Shown one piece after another: positions 38,462 through 48,739 of a DNA stretch of 64,000 bases; the first letter of the stretch is position 1; each line of letters starts with the position of its first letter. The notes under the pieces are model-generated. The model saw only the letters and a program-made list of their open reading frames with translations, had not been told where the DNA came from and did not search any database. This stretch comes from Lysinibacillus louembei (GTDB lineage Bacteria > Bacillota > Bacilli > Bacillales_A > Planococcaceae): contig NZ_CP137624.1 of NCBI RefSeq assembly GCF_033880585.1, positions 124,001-188,000 on the forward strand, read 5' to 3'. Both the position numbers and the translations under genes were made by a program.

Positions 38462-41400
38462 TTATGATTTCGCAACCCATTTCTTTAGATGGCGTGTTTC
38501 CTTATCCATCAAGCTATAAATAATTGGCACAATGAATAACGTAAGCACTGTTGAAGCGAAAAGCCCTCCTATGACAACAATTGCCATTGGCTGATTGAGT
38601 TCAGTTCCTTCACCAATGCCAAGCGCCAATGGAATTAATCCAAGCATCGTTGTTAAGGCGGTCATCAAAATCGGTCGCAAACGATCCTGGCAGGCAATTA
38701 AAATCGCTTCAGCAGATGACTTGCCTTGCTCTTTTTGCTGATTCATATAATCAACGAGTACAATACCATTGTTTACAACAATACCTACTAACACCAATAT
38801 CCCGATGATTGCTGTGATGCTAAGCAATGTATTCGTTATAAACAAAGCAAGTGCCACACCTATAACCATTAAAGGTACACTAAATAACATAATGAACGGA
38901 TATTTAAATGACTCAAACTGTGCTGCCATTACAATATAAACTAAAACAAGTGCCAAGCATATTGCGAGTATCATATCATTTTTCGCACTATCAAATAGCT
39001 CGCGATCTCCACTAAATATCACGCGTGTCGTGTCCTTTAACTGCACTTCCGCAATCGCTTTGTCCACCTTTGCTGAAATGCCGCTTAACGATTCCTTTGT
39101 CGCATATTGAACGAAAAAGGCGACTGCTGAAGCTTGATCTGAGCGTCGAATCGCTGTTGGTCTTTGGGCTAATTCGATTGTAGCCACATCTTCTAGTGCA
39201 ACAAAAAGACCTGCTGGTGTGCGCAATTTCATGCTTTTTAGCGCCTCAATGCTCTTATTAAAAGTATCGCCAAAGCTCGTCATAACAGGTAAAACAACGC
39301 CATCTTCTGCGATAATTTGCGTTGTATAAAGACTACGTGTCATGCTTCCTACCGTTTGTGCAATTTGCGCAGGCAACATGCCGTAATCCTTCGCTGCTTG
39401 TTGCTTGACCTCGATATGAATTTCTTCAACTGTGCTATCTAAATCGGTCGTTACCTCACTTACTGTATCAATTTCCTCTACTGCTTGTTGAATGGCAAAC
39501 ACCGCTTCTTGCAATTGCGTTTCATTTGAATCGGTTACACGAAATGTCAATGTATTTGGTGTCGAGCCAGATGATGAAGTTAAAGAAAATTCGATTTCTG
39601 CACGCTCTTCAACGATTTCGGCTAAATCCTGTTCCATCGTCTCTACAAGCTCAAAAATTGATTTGTTGCGCTCTGCAACTGGTACAAGCTTAATATAAAG
39701 CTCCGCTTCATTTGTTCGACTCGTACCACGTGACATCGATTGTTGGTTTCCGCCAATTACACTGACAACAACATCTACCTCTTGAAATGGCTGTATGTAA
39801 TCCTCAATATCTGCTACAACCTGTTCTGTTGCGTCGATAGATGAGCCAGCCTTCAATTGTACTTGCAATGATACATAGCCCTCATCTGTTGATGGAATAA
39901 ATTCAGTGCCTGTACGGTAAAGCATAAAGCCTGTTACCGCAAATAAAATAGCTGTCGTAATTAAAACAAGGGCGCGATGATGCAATCCCCAGCGAATCAT
40001 TTTGTCATATGCTTGATAAAATTTTGACTCTTTGCGTCGTTGTGCTAAATTGGTCATTTTTGGCTTTAATAAATAGCTTGCAAGCATTGGAACAACCGTT
40101 AATGCAACAACAAGTGAGGCGAATAAACTAAATGCAATCGTTAAGGCGAACTCCGTAAAAATTCGTCCGATTAAGCCTGTAATAAAAACAACTGGTAAAA
40201 ATACAGCAACTGTCGTTAATGTAGATGCAATAATGGCAAGGCTGACTTCCTTTGTACCATTTAAGGCTGCCTCTTTTGGTGATTTACCAAGCGCCATATG
40301 ACGCTCAATATTTTCGATAACAACAATGGCATTATCGACGAGCATCCCAATACCTAATGCAAGCGCACCAAGCGTCATAATATTTAAGGAAAAATCGGCA
40401 AAATAAATAAGCACAAATGTCACAATCACCGAGTAAGGAATCGCAATCCCAACAATTAAAGGACTAATAAAGCTACGTAAAAAAACAAAGAGGACAAGCA
40501 TTGCAAAAAGACCACCAAATAGCAAAGAAGAAGTAATATTATCAATGGCTAAGCGCACATAATCGCCTTGGTCAAACAATACATGTGCTGTCACATCTAC
40601 GTACTGTGGCTGAGCTAACAGTTTTGCTAATGCTTCTTGAAAAGCATCTGATACTTGTGCGGTATTAGCATCCGATTGTTGTAAAACTGAGATTAATAGT
40701 GCAGGATAATCATTTGCCCGTGTAATCGTTGCTTGTGGCTGCTCGGCACGCTCTACAGCAGCAATATCTCGCAACAGCAGCGATTCTCCCGTCAATGGAT
40801 TAACCGAAATAATCAGCTCTGCAATTTGTTCAGGAGATGTAAAGAGACTCACAATGCGTGTCGTTAATTGCTGCCCTTCTATTGACACCGTCTCCCCTGG
40901 CAAGGAAATATTATTTGCCTGTACAAGCTGCATAATATCTGTTTGCGTTAAACCTTTCTCTTGTAATTTGTCCGCATCTAACACTATGCGAATTTCCTCA
41001 ACAATTTTCCCAGAAACGTTCACGCTTGCGACTCCCTCTGTTCGCTTTAGCTCCTGCTCTAACGATTCAGCCAACTGTCGTATGTCTACATTAGCGCTTT
41101 CCGCCTGTAAGCCTAGTTGAATAATTGGAAATTGCGATGGATCAAATTTCATAAATGATGGCTTCCCTACTCCCTCAGGTAACGAAACCATATCTAAACG
41201 CTGCATAATCTCTGTTTGCATCACATTCATATCTGTCGTCCAGCTAAATTCTACAATCGTTAAATTAGCACCTTCCTGTGCGGTAGACTGCAATCGTTTA
41301 ATGCCAGGCAATGTAGCCAAGCTACTTTCCAAAGGCTTCGTCACTTTTTCATTGACTTCAAGCGGGCTTGCCCCTGGATAGCTCGTCACCACAACGCCAA

Positions 41401-41530
41401 TCGGTGGATTTAAATTCGGAATAAGTGTCACCGGTATTTTAAAAAGTGAGACTGCCCCTAAAATAAGGACGAGTGCCATCGTCACAATTGTAAAAACAGG
41501 GCGCCTCACAAAAAATTCAGTTACTTTCAT
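38462..41530 (-). CDS. RND-family efflux pump permease, AcrB/SwrC-like
   Basis: A 1022-aa transporter with the full RND layout: TM1 after MKVTEFFVRRPVFTIV, a large periplasm-side loop, TM2-6 with GIGMLVDNAIVVIENIERHM, then the repeat with a second large loop and VGIVVNNGIVLVDYMNQQ. SwrC of B. subtilis exports surfactin and bile acids. A GAAGGAGTATATAAA site precedes ATG. The 88 nt upstream end in an insertion sequence, so its native promoter or an adaptor gene may have been lost. Confidence 0.9.
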   Translation of the reverse strand: MKVTEFFVRRPVFTIVTMALVLILGAVSLFKIPVTLIPNLNPPIGVVVTSYPGASPLEVNEKVTKPLESSLATLPGIKRLQSTAQEGANLTIVEFSWTTDMNVMQTEIMQRLDMVSLPEGVGKPSFMKFDPSQFPIIQLGLQAESANVDIRQLAESLEQELKRTEGVASVNVSGKIVEEIRIVLDADKLQEKGLTQTDIMQLVQANNISLPGETVSIEGQQLTTRIVSLFTSPEQIAELIISVNPLTGESLLLRDIAAVERAEQPQATITRANDYPALLISVLQQSDANTAQVSDAFQEALAKLLAQPQYVDVTAHVLFDQGDYVRLAIDNITSSLLFGGLFAMLVLFVFLRSFISPLIVGIAIPYSVIVTFVLIYFADFSLNIMTLGALALGIGMLVDNAIVVIENIERHMALGKSPKEAALNGTKEVSLAIIASTLTTVAVFLPVVFITGLIGRIFTEFALTIAFSLFASLVVALTVVPMLASYLLKPKMTNLAQRRKESKFYQAYDKMIRWGLHHRALVLITTAILFAVTGFMLYRTGTEFIPSTDEGYVSLQVQLKAGSSIDATEQVVADIEDYIQPFQEVDVVVSVIGGNQQSMSRGTSRTNEAELYIKLVPVAERNKSIFELVETMEQDLAEIVEERAEIEFSLTSSSGSTPNTLTFRVTDSNETQLQEAVFAIQQAVEEIDTVSEVTTDLDSTVEEIHIEVKQQAAKDYGMLPAQIAQTVGSMTRSLYTTQIIAEDGVVLPVMTSFGDTFNKSIEALKSMKLRTPAGLFVALEDVATIELAQRPTAIRRSDQASAVAFFVQYATKESLSGISAKVDKAIAEVQLKDTTRVIFSGDRELFDSAKNDMILAICLALVLVYIVMAAQFESFKYPFIMLFSVPLMVIGVALALFITNTLLSITAIIGILVLVGIVVNNGIVLVDYMNQQKEQGKSSAEAILIACQDRLRPILMTALTTMLGLIPLALGIGEGTELNQPMAIVVIGGLFASTVLTLFIVPIIYSLMDKETRHLKKWVAKS

Positions 41531-41617
41531 TTTATATACTCCTTCATCTTCATTACTCTAGCTTCACCTTCTTTATTCGACATTATGCACATCATTACCT
41601 GTTGAAGAGCCAAAGAA

Positions 41618-43439
41618 AGAGGCTGGGACAAAACCCATCCCCAAATTCAAAAGCCGGTGAAATTTTACAATCAGTAAAATTTCACCGGCTTTCATTTTTG
41701 GATTAAAAATAAGGATCTCTTCTGATAAAATTAAGTTACCACACAAAATCAATCTAGAAAGAAGGATCCTTATGTTTAAAGATTATAACATGAATCAATT
41801 AGTTTTACCGCTGGATGTTGAAATAAAATTACAAGAACACGATATCGCCTTCTCTATTCATCAATTAGTGGAAAGTATCCCCACAGAAGCTTTCGCTCCT
41901 TTTCTGCAACAAACCGGCTGTCCAGCCTATCACCCACGTATGATGCTCAAGCTCATTTTATGTGGCTATACCCAATCAGCGTTCTCTGGTCGCCGAATTG
42001 AAGACCTGACGAAAGATAGCCTTCGTATGATGTGGCTTGCGCAAGGCTATCAACCAAGTTACCGTACCATCAATCGTTTCCGTGTTCACCCATTGACAAA
42101 GGAATTGCTTCGTCAATGTTTCGTGCAATTCCGTTGTCAACTGGTGAAGGAGGACCTGATTGCGCAAGAAGCCATTTTTATTGACGGCACGAAAATCGAA
42201 GCAAATGCGAACAAATTCACCTTTGTGTGGAAACGTTCGATTGAAAAATATGAAGCGAGTTTGGTGGAAAAATCAAACCAGCTGTATGAGGAATTACTGC
42301 ACCAACAAATTATACCAGCCATCGAACAAGAAGTGGAAACGCAGCTGTCCATCACTGAATTAAAGCAGGTGGCAGAAAAATTAGAAGAAGTCGTAGCCGA
42401 CTATACAGAAAGAATCGAGCAATCCGAAAAGGCACAAGAGCGAAAGCAGCTACGAAGTGAACGAAAAACACCGAAACAACAATGGAAGCAAGTAAACGAG
42501 TGGATCACCCGCAAACAGAAATATGAACGAGATTTTGCGATTTTCGGCAAACGGAATAGCTATGCCAAAACAGACCCTGATGCAACTTTTATGCGCATGA
42601 AGGATGACTACATGCAAAATGGCCAATTAAAAGCGGGCTACAATTTACAAATTGCGACAGAGGGACAGTACACATTGGCTTATGGCATTTATGCGAATCC
42701 AACGGATACGAAAACGTTGATTCCCTTCTTGGATGAAATCGAGAGACGCTATTTTCAATTGCCACAACATATCGTAGCCGATGCCGGCTATGGTAGTGAG
42801 CCAAACTATGAAGATGTACGAAACAACCGAAAGTGTGAACCTGTGATTCCCTATACGCATTATCGAAAAGAGCAAAGCAAAAAATACCAACAAGACCCCT
42901 TCCGAACAAGTAACTGGATGTATGATGAAGAGTTGGATACCTATATCTGTCCATACCAGCAAAAAGTAACGTTCCGCTATGAGTCAACACAAGAAGACAA
43001 AGAAGGATTCCAACGAACGTTTCGTATCTATGAATGCGAAGACTGTACCGGTTGTCCATTTCGAGAGAAATGTACGAAAGCCCAAGAAGGCAAGTCACGG
43101 AAAATCAAGGTAAATGAAAACTGGGAACAACAAAAAGCATATGTACGTACAAAGCTTTCAGAAGCCAAAGCAGGAACTCTCTACCGTCAACGAAAAGTAG
43201 ATGTAGAACCAGTTTTTGGCTGTCTGAAGGCTAATTTAGGTTTTACTCGCTTTTCGGTTCGTGGTCAATCGAAGGTGGAAAACGAAATCGGCTTCGCTTT
43301 GATGGCCGTGAATCTACGAAAGTATAGGTGGAAGAGGAAATCTTCTTCCAGTTCTTCCTTTCACACATCAAAAAATCGAAATCACCTGATGCGATTTCGA
43401 TTTTTTGTATGGACTAGAACTATTTATGTCCCAGCCTCT
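41618..43439 (+). mobile_element. IS1182-like insertion sequence, about 1.82 kb
   Basis: Bounded by 13-bp perfect inverted repeats (AGAGGCTGGGACA at 41618-41630 and TGTCCCAGCCTCT at 43427-43439) and carrying one transposase. Each end has a hairpin: an 18-bp perfect stem at 41651-41691 and a 14-bp stem at 43370-43406, which probably block transcription into or out of the element. I see no target duplication. It lies between the RND pump gene and prfC. Confidence 0.88.
41651..41691. terminator. Left-end hairpin of the IS
   Basis: Arms 41651-41668 and 41674-41691 are perfectly complementary over 18 bp with a 5-nt loop. On the plus strand it is followed by a T-rich stretch, so it can stop transcription entering from the pump side. 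Confidence 0.7.
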
Positions 43440-43451
43440 ACAGTATTATAA
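41772..43451 (+). CDS. IS1182-family transposase
   Basis: A 559-aa DDE transposase. An N-terminal domain ([20 protein letters not shown], then [20 protein letters not shown]) precedes the catalytic part with [20 protein letters not shown] and [15 protein letters not shown] zinc-like set [13 protein letters not shown] follows, with a C-terminal [16 protein letters not shown]. Ribosome binding site AAAGAAGGATCC before ATG. The frame runs through the right inverted repeat and uses a stop 12 nt outside the element, so its last residues come from host DNA. Confidence 0.92.
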   Translation: MFKDYNMNQLVLPLDVEIKLQEHDIAFSIHQLVESIPTEAFAPFLQQTGCPAYHPRMMLKLILCGYTQSAFSGRRIEDLTKDSLRMMWLAQGYQPSYRTINRFRVHPLTKELLRQCFVQFRCQLVKEDLIAQEAIFIDGTKIEANANKFTFVWKRSIEKYEASLVEKSNQLYEELLHQQIIPAIEQEVETQLSITELKQVAEKLEEVVADYTERIEQSEKAQERKQLRSERKTPKQQWKQVNEWITRKQKYERDFAIFGKRNSYAKTDPDATFMRMKDDYMQNGQLKAGYNLQIATEGQYTLAYGIYANPTDTKTLIPFLDEIERRYFQLPQHIVADAGYGSEPNYEDVRNNRKCEPVIPYTHYRKEQSKKYQQDPFRTSNWMYDEELDTYICPYQQKVTFRYESTQEDKEGFQRTFRIYECEDCTGCPFREKCTKAQEGKSRKIKVNENWEQQKAYVRTKLSEAKAGTLYRQRKVDVEPVFGCLKANLGFTRFSVRGQSKVENEIGFALMAVNLRKYRWKRKSSSSSSFHTSKNRNHLMRFRFFVWTRTIYVPASTVL

Positions 43452-45017
43452 TAAGCTATATAATTTAATATTTTCGTTCTTCTCTGAGAACCAGCGCATT
43501 GCGAATTCATTTTCGAATAAAAACACTAAGTTATCGAAGCGATCCTTCACTAGCATTGAACGTGCAGAGGACATCGATTCCTTCACATCGTCCTCATTTT
43601 CAATCCAACGGGCGATTTTGCTGCCAACTGGCTCCATTTTGACTTCCACATTGTATTCATTTTTCATGCGATGCTCGAATACTTCAAATTGTAATTGACC
43701 TACAGCACCTAGCAATACTTCTTCAGTGTGTAGCGTTTTATAATATTGAATTGCGCCTTCCTGTACAAGCTGTAAAATCCCTTTATGGAATTGCTTGGAT
43801 TTCATAACATTTTTGGCGCTAACACGCATAAATAACTCCGGTGTAAATTGCGGTAATTTTTCAAATTGGAATGTTTTTTTACCACCAACAACCGTATCAC
43901 CAATTTGATACGTGCCTGTATCATATAAACCGATAATATCACCTGCAACAGCTTCCTCCACCGTTTCACGGTCATCAGCTAAAAACTGCGTTGACTGCGA
44001 CACTTTAAATGACTTGCCTGTACGCGATAAAGTCATATTCATCCCGCGCTCAAATTTACCAGATACGATACGCACAAAGGCAATACGGTCACGGTGCGCA
44101 GGGTTCATATTTGCTTGGATTTTGAAAATAAAGCCTGAAAATTCCTCATACTCAATTGGGTCAATAAACTGCTCATCCTCTGTTAAGCGAGGCTGTGGTG
44201 TTGGAGCAAATTGTAAATATGTTTCTAAAAATGTTTGCACACCAAAGTTTGTTAGAGCCGAGCCAAAAAATACAGGCGTTAACTCACCACGGCGAATTTT
44301 CTCCTCTGAATACTCATTGCCAGCCTCATCCAATAGTAAAATATCGTCCATTGCCTGTGAATAATAAGAAGTCACTTTCATTGGGTGGTCAACTGCTAAT
44401 CCACCTTCCTCATCAAGCGGTAAAAAGCGCTCTGCTTCCTCTGTACGGAACTGCTCAATACGTTTATTGTAGCGATCATAAATACCTAAAAACTCTTTTC
44501 CCATACCGATTGGCCAGTTCATAGGATATGCGTTAATGCCTAGCACTTCCTCTAGCTCCTCGATTAATTCTAGAGGCTCTTTCCCTTGACGATCCAGTTT
44601 ATTAATAAATGTAAAAATCGGAATACCGCGCATTTTACAAACTTTAAATAGCTTTAATGTTTGTGCCTCAATCCCTTTTGCCGCATCGACAACCATGACT
44701 GCGCTATCTACTGCCATTAATGTACGATACGTATCCTCAGAGAAATCTTGGTGTCCTGGTGTATCTAAAATGTTGACACGATGTCCATTGTAATCAAACT
44801 GCATAACAGAAGATGTCACTGAAATACCACGCTGCTTCTCAATTTCCATCCAGTCAGACGTTGCAAACTTGCCTGATTTTTTTCCTTTTACTGTACCCGC
44901 ATCACGAATCGCGCCACCGAATAATAAAAGCTTTTCGGTAATTGTCGTTTTCCCAGCATCCGGGTGACTAATAATCGCAAATGTGCGACGTGCTAATATA
45001 TCTTGCTCTAAAGTCAT
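43446..45017 (-). CDS. prfC: Peptide chain release factor 3
   Basis: A 523-aa translational GTPase that recycles RF1/RF2. G1 is [14 protein letters not shown]3 [12 protein letters not shown] and G4 [10 protein letters not shown], followed by domain II ([20 protein letters not shown]) and the RF3 C-terminal domain ([20 protein letters not shown]). The length is normal. Its stop overlaps the IS transposase stop by 6 nt on the opposite strand, and the gene appears intact. Confidence 0.96.
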   Translation of the reverse strand: MTLEQDILARRTFAIISHPDAGKTTITEKLLLFGGAIRDAGTVKGKKSGKFATSDWMEIEKQRGISVTSSVMQFDYNGHRVNILDTPGHQDFSEDTYRTLMAVDSAVMVVDAAKGIEAQTLKLFKVCKMRGIPIFTFINKLDRQGKEPLELIEELEEVLGINAYPMNWPIGMGKEFLGIYDRYNKRIEQFRTEEAERFLPLDEEGGLAVDHPMKVTSYYSQAMDDILLLDEAGNEYSEEKIRRGELTPVFFGSALTNFGVQTFLETYLQFAPTPQPRLTEDEQFIDPIEYEEFSGFIFKIQANMNPAHRDRIAFVRIVSGKFERGMNMTLSRTGKSFKVSQSTQFLADDRETVEEAVAGDIIGLYDTGTYQIGDTVVGGKKTFQFEKLPQFTPELFMRVSAKNVMKSKQFHKGILQLVQEGAIQYYKTLHTEEVLLGAVGQLQFEVFEHRMKNEYNVEVKMEPVGSKIARWIENEDDVKESMSSARSMLVKDRFDNLVFLFENEFAMRWFSEKNENIKLYSLL

Positions 45018-45048
45018 AATTTTTTCCGTCTCCTTTTTCTATCCTAAC

Positions 45049-45627
45049 TTATTTTAAAAGAGTTGCCCCTGATGTTACAACCTTTTTTCTTAGAAATTGC
45101 GCAATCTGATACAAAATATAGCCCATCACAATGGCAATCGCATTTAATAAAATATCATCCACATCTGTACTGCGACCGATAAAAAGCTGGGTGCCCTCTA
45201 TAAACAGTGGAATTGCTAACGAAACGAACAGCATTTTCCACATGCTACGCATATTTGTCCATAATAAAGGGATAAAAAAGCCAAATGGAATAAATAAAAT
45301 AATATTGCCTGCTAAATTATAAAAGGCAATCTCGGCTATCGGTCCATGCAGTTGGGTCATATACAAAGAGATTGTTTGAAAAGGGGTGAAATTATGCCGT
45401 AAGAAAGCTGGCTCCAATTGCAAAACGATGCGCCCATTTTCAAACCAATACTCTGGCAAAATCGTTTGCGAAAAAATGCTAATGCAGAAGCAGAAAAATA
45501 ATAGCATCACGGTTTCACGTTGCTTATGCACAATGCGCCGCCTCATCCAAAGAAAGCGCAATAATCCGTAAATCGGAAGTGTCAGCACACAATATAAAAG
45601 CATGCTAACTAAAAAAGACTGAATCAT
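45049..45627 (-). CDS. VanZ-family membrane protein
   Basis: A 192-aa protein. The ATG at 45627 follows AAAGGAGTAACATAT; an upstream ATG at 45708 has no site. Four or five membrane helices are visible, with the VanZ stretch YNLAGNIILFIPFGFFIPLL and a C-terminal QLFIGRSTDVDDILLNAIAI. The VanZ-like family is linked to envelope stress and glycopeptide resistance. Confidence 0.88.
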   Translation of the reverse strand: MIQSFLVSMLLYCVLTLPIYGLLRFLWMRRRIVHKQRETVMLLFFCFCISIFSQTILPEYWFENGRIVLQLEPAFLRHNFTPFQTISLYMTQLHGPIAEIAFYNLAGNIILFIPFGFFIPLLWTNMRSMWKMLFVSLAIPLFIEGTQLFIGRSTDVDDILLNAIAIVMGYILYQIAQFLRKKVVTSGATLLK

Positions 45628-45755
45628 ATATGTTACTCCTTTAAAAGAAGGTGCACTGCTTTCCTGAAAAAACCCCTTGGATACAATGCTTTCACCCTTC
45701 GTTCTCAATCAATTACGCCTCAGTTAACTCTTGTCCAGTTTTGTTCTAACCTAAA

Positions 45756-45855
45756 AGCGTCAAAGCCTTTGCGACAACAGGATGTTGGTCACTCAGTGAG
45801 TGTTTGAACACCCCCTGAGGAAAAAGCAATTGAAGCATTCATTATGCTTGACGCT
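45756..45855. repeat. 100-bp inverted-repeat element in the 45.63-45.95 kb gap
   Basis: Terminal 8-bp perfect inverted repeats (AGCGTCAA and TTGACGCT) bound exactly 100 bp. Inside are AAGCAT-5-ATGCTT and a CTCAG/CTGAG pair, so the whole can fold as a branched hairpin. It looks like a MITE- or bcr-type dispersed repeat. The rest of this 325-nt gap holds AT-rich sequence and no gene. Confidence 0.45.
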
Positions 45856-45952
45856 ATGCCTTTAGTATAGAAAACATTTTGCTCCTGCGGTTACTCGTCG
45901 CAGATTTCTTTTGCTGAATCATAATAAATCTATTTTGAATTTTTATCGTTAG

Positions 45953-46636
45953 TTATTTCATTTGCGATAGTTCGTCCATAATCACTTTCTGTATTTCATC
46001 ATTTCCAACTGCGCCATTATGGAATACATTTGATTCACTCCAATATAGCTGTCTAAACGATACACCATTCTGTAGCTCAATTTCTAAAAATATGCGTAAT
46101 CCTTCTTGCTCGATTAGTTCTACATCCTCTAGTTTCAATGAATAAAATGCGTTTAAAAATCGCTCTTTTGCAGACTGTGTGAATGTATGTAATCTCCTGC
46201 CATCCTCTGTGCTTTCAATATATATATTTTTCACAAGCTGCCGCATCGGATAAAGCTCCTCTACTGTTTTGGCACTTTCATTTAAGCGCGCCACATAAAC
46301 AGCATCATTTGCAGCGACAAGTAAGGTAGTTGGATAGCCTTTTATTTCATAAATTGCTGTATCTTTTTCTAAATAGGTGGCATGCCCATTTTGCATTTGA
46401 TGATGAATCCCTGCGCGGTCCTCCATTTTATACATTACCTGACCAATTTCCTGTCCTCGTTCAATTATGACTGGAGAATCTTCATCCATTGGCTTAGGAT
46501 AGTGACGTTCATATTGTATATCATTAAGCATTAGTATATCTATCCATTCGATTGTTGAATGACTAAGAGGTTCTTGAATATGCTGACAACCAACTATTAG
46601 CAAAATAAGTAATGGCATAATGATAATCTTTTTCAT
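45953..46636 (-). CDS. Lipoprotein of unknown function
   Basis: A 227-aa protein; ATG at 46636 after AGGAGGTTGAGT. The signal peptide MKKIIIMPLLILLIVGC ends in a lipobox Cys. The mature part is alpha/beta and basic-acidic balanced, with the stretch HATYLEKDTAIYEIKGYPTT. No family recognised; probably an extracellular membrane-anchored protein. Confidence 0.75.
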   Translation of the reverse strand: MKKIIIMPLLILLIVGCQHIQEPLSHSTIEWIDILMLNDIQYERHYPKPMDEDSPVIIERGQEIGQVMYKMEDRAGIHHQMQNGHATYLEKDTAIYEIKGYPTTLLVAANDAVYVARLNESAKTVEELYPMRQLVKNIYIESTEDGRRLHTFTQSAKERFLNAFYSLKLEDVELIEQEGLRIFLEIELQNGVSFRQLYWSESNVFHNGAVGNDEIQKVIMDELSQMK

Positions 46637-46698
46637 ACTCAACCTCCTGTAACCATGCTATAGTTTCAATTATAAAACGGATAAGGGTAGGTGTATAG

Positions 46699-47193
46699 AT
46701 GAGGCAGCAGATTAAATTGGCCGTACGTGAAGCCTATACAACGATGTATGAAGCACTAAAGAACGAACAAATATATGCAGTCGTGTTAGTAACAGACGGT
46801 GATTGTGGCAGCCTTTATTTAACGCTAGGCACAGAAAAATCACTTCTTCAAATTGGTGAAAATTATGGAGACAATCCAGAAGATTATCGCTTTTTAAAAG
46901 ACGAATTTTTGCATGAGGATGATACGGAATTATTACAAAAATTAAGTCTTGAGCTTTTAAATAGAGCATTAAATGCGGGTGAACAATTTGCCTCGCATAA
47001 AGCAGAAATCCATACAATGATGAGCGATACGCTATATGAATTAAAGCAAGAGGGCATTATTGACAAAAATATTTTTGCATTTATTTCTGCAACAGACGAT
47101 ACTGACGATGAAGGGTTAGAAATATCATCAGCCAAACGCTGTAATCCAAATCATCCATTACTCCCCGTTTTTTTACACAATTGGCAACAATAA
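46699..47193 (+). CDS. DUF4303-like protein
   Basis: A 164-aa acidic protein whose layout (RQQIKLAVREAYTTMYEALK, then YAVVLVTDGDCGSLYLTLGT, then FAFISATDDTDDEGLEISSA) resembles DUF4303/immunity-type small proteins. Site AGGTG upstream of ATG. No toxin gene is adjacent. The role is unknown. Confidence 0.55.
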   Translation: MRQQIKLAVREAYTTMYEALKNEQIYAVVLVTDGDCGSLYLTLGTEKSLLQIGENYGDNPEDYRFLKDEFLHEDDTELLQKLSLELLNRALNAGEQFASHKAEIHTMMSDTLYELKQEGIIDKNIFAFISATDDTDDEGLEISSAKRCNPNHPLLPVFLHNWQQ

Positions 47194-47196
47194 TCG

Positions 47197-47233
47197 AAAA
47201 GAGTATATAGAAATAAATTTCCATATACTCTTT
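47197..47233. terminator. Bidirectional terminator between DUF4303-like gene and murE
   Basis: AAAGAGTATAT and ATATACTCTTT form an 11-bp stem between two convergent genes. The U tail is better on the minus strand. A GTGCCTGGCAC palindrome lies a little further at about 47256-47266. Confidence 0.6.
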
Positions 47234-47266
47234 AAATTGTGTGTAAATTGTGTGTGTGCCTGGCAC

Positions 47267-48736
47267 CTAAACAAACTTCACTTTTCCCTCTGCAATTGCA
47301 ATGTCTGCGTCGCTATGTGGATATTTTGTATTCTCGATAATTTGGTAATCCTCATGCCCTTTACCCGCAAAAATGATAATATCCCCTGCTTCTGCAATTT
47401 TGATAGCATGGCGTACTGCCTCTGCGCGGTCACCAATACATGCATATTGCTCATGCAACATACCTTTTGCTAAATCGCTTGTGATGCTCTCATATTCCTC
47501 ATAGCGTGGGTCATCTGTCGTTAAAATGACATAATCCGCAACAGAAGCTTTTTCTGCCATCGCAGGGCGCTTCGATTTGTCGCGGTTGCCGCCCGTGCCG
47601 ATAAGAAAAATTAATTTGCTCGTTTCACCTTTATACGGCAGTGCTGCATTAATCGCTTTTTCAATTGCATCTGGTGTATGTGCGTAATCAATAAAAATTT
47701 GGATAGGCAAATCAGTTTGTACTTTTTCCATGCGCCCTTTTACCGGTGGGAGCTGCTCAATTTGCTCAATAATTTCATGCAATGAAAACTGGCGTGCATA
47801 CAAGGCTGCAGTCGCTGCCAATACATTGTAGACATTGAACTCTCCAAGTAAATGCATCGCCACATCGTAGGTACCTTCAGGTGTTTGCATCGTAAAATAC
47901 GTCATGCCATCCTCATAACGGCAATTGGAAGCATAGAAGTCAGCAGCGCTATGTAGCCCATATGTCCACACTGGAAATGGTGTTAACGTTTGATAATGTG
48001 CTGACCATTGATCATCTGCGTTTAACACAACATGCTTATCTTTACGCAAATCTTGACCTAACTGTGAAAACAGCAGCCCCTTTGTATTGCCATATGCCTC
48101 CATCGTGCCATGAAAATCTAAATGATCATGTGTTAAATTCGTAAAAATCGCTACATCATAATCAACGCCTGCTAAACGACCTAAAGCTAAGCCATGTGAT
48201 GACACTTCCATTACCATTGCATCACAGCCCTCTTCTTTGGCACGATAAATCATTTGCTGGGTACTCAAGGCATCGCTTGTCGTATTTGCTGATTCATACA
48301 GCGTACCATTCAAATTAAAGCCGATGGTTCCTGCCAGTGCTGATTTTTTGCCTAAGCCCATTAAAATATTATGGATAATGCCTGTAACGCTCGTTTTGCC
48401 ATTCGTTCCCGTTACCCCAATCATCATTAATCCTTCAGATGGATAACCGAAAAATCGTGCAGATAATAAGCCAAGCGCTCGCTCTGAACTTGGAACGATG
48501 AGCTGTGCAACATTGCCTGTTAGGGTCAATTCTTTCTCCGCTACAATCAAAGTCGCACCTGCATCAACTGCCCTTTGCGCATAATCGTGCCCATCCACCG
48601 TGTAGCCTTTGATACAAATAAATGCACTTTGCGGCTGTACACTTCTTGAATCAACTGCAATGTCCCCAATATAGCTAGGCAATACGCCGAGTATCTTCTT
48701 TTGTGGAATGGCACTTATTAATTCCTCTACGCGCAT
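47267..48736 (-). CDS. murE: UDP-MurNAc-tripeptide synthetase (MurE)
   Basis: A 489-aa Mur ligase that adds the third amino acid of the peptidoglycan stem. The ATP site is GVTGTNGKTSVTGI; the central domain contains EVSSHGLALGRLAGVDYDVA; the C-terminal domain has LTTDDPRYEEYES. The substrate-selecting motif is DDPR, where diaminopimelate enzymes have DNPR. This fits the L-lysine-type walls of Lysinibacillus and relatives. It lies 3 nt after the M42 peptidase gene. Confidence 0.92.
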   Translation of the reverse strand: MRVEELISAIPQKKILGVLPSYIGDIAVDSRSVQPQSAFICIKGYTVDGHDYAQRAVDAGATLIVAEKELTLTGNVAQLIVPSSERALGLLSARFFGYPSEGLMMIGVTGTNGKTSVTGIIHNILMGLGKKSALAGTIGFNLNGTLYESANTTSDALSTQQMIYRAKEEGCDAMVMEVSSHGLALGRLAGVDYDVAIFTNLTHDHLDFHGTMEAYGNTKGLLFSQLGQDLRKDKHVVLNADDQWSAHYQTLTPFPVWTYGLHSAADFYASNCRYEDGMTYFTMQTPEGTYDVAMHLLGEFNVYNVLAATAALYARQFSLHEIIEQIEQLPPVKGRMEKVQTDLPIQIFIDYAHTPDAIEKAINAALPYKGETSKLIFLIGTGGNRDKSKRPAMAEKASVADYVILTTDDPRYEEYESITSDLAKGMLHEQYACIGDRAEAVRHAIKIAEAGDIIIFAGKGHEDYQIIENTKYPHSDADIAIAEGKVKFV

Positions 48737-48739
48737 TCA

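Noticed and set aside
42589-43098. 169-codon minus-strand frame within the IS
   Set aside because: Antisense to the transposase; Cys/His-rich composition is a by-product of the transposase codons.
41610-43450. Target site duplication of the IS
   Set aside because: Flanks AAAGAA on the left and ACAGTA on the right do not match; no duplication can be claimed.
46712-47135. Two minus-strand frames opposite the DUF4303-like gene
   Set aside because: Lack ribosome binding sites and recognisable sequence; the plus-strand gene explains the region.
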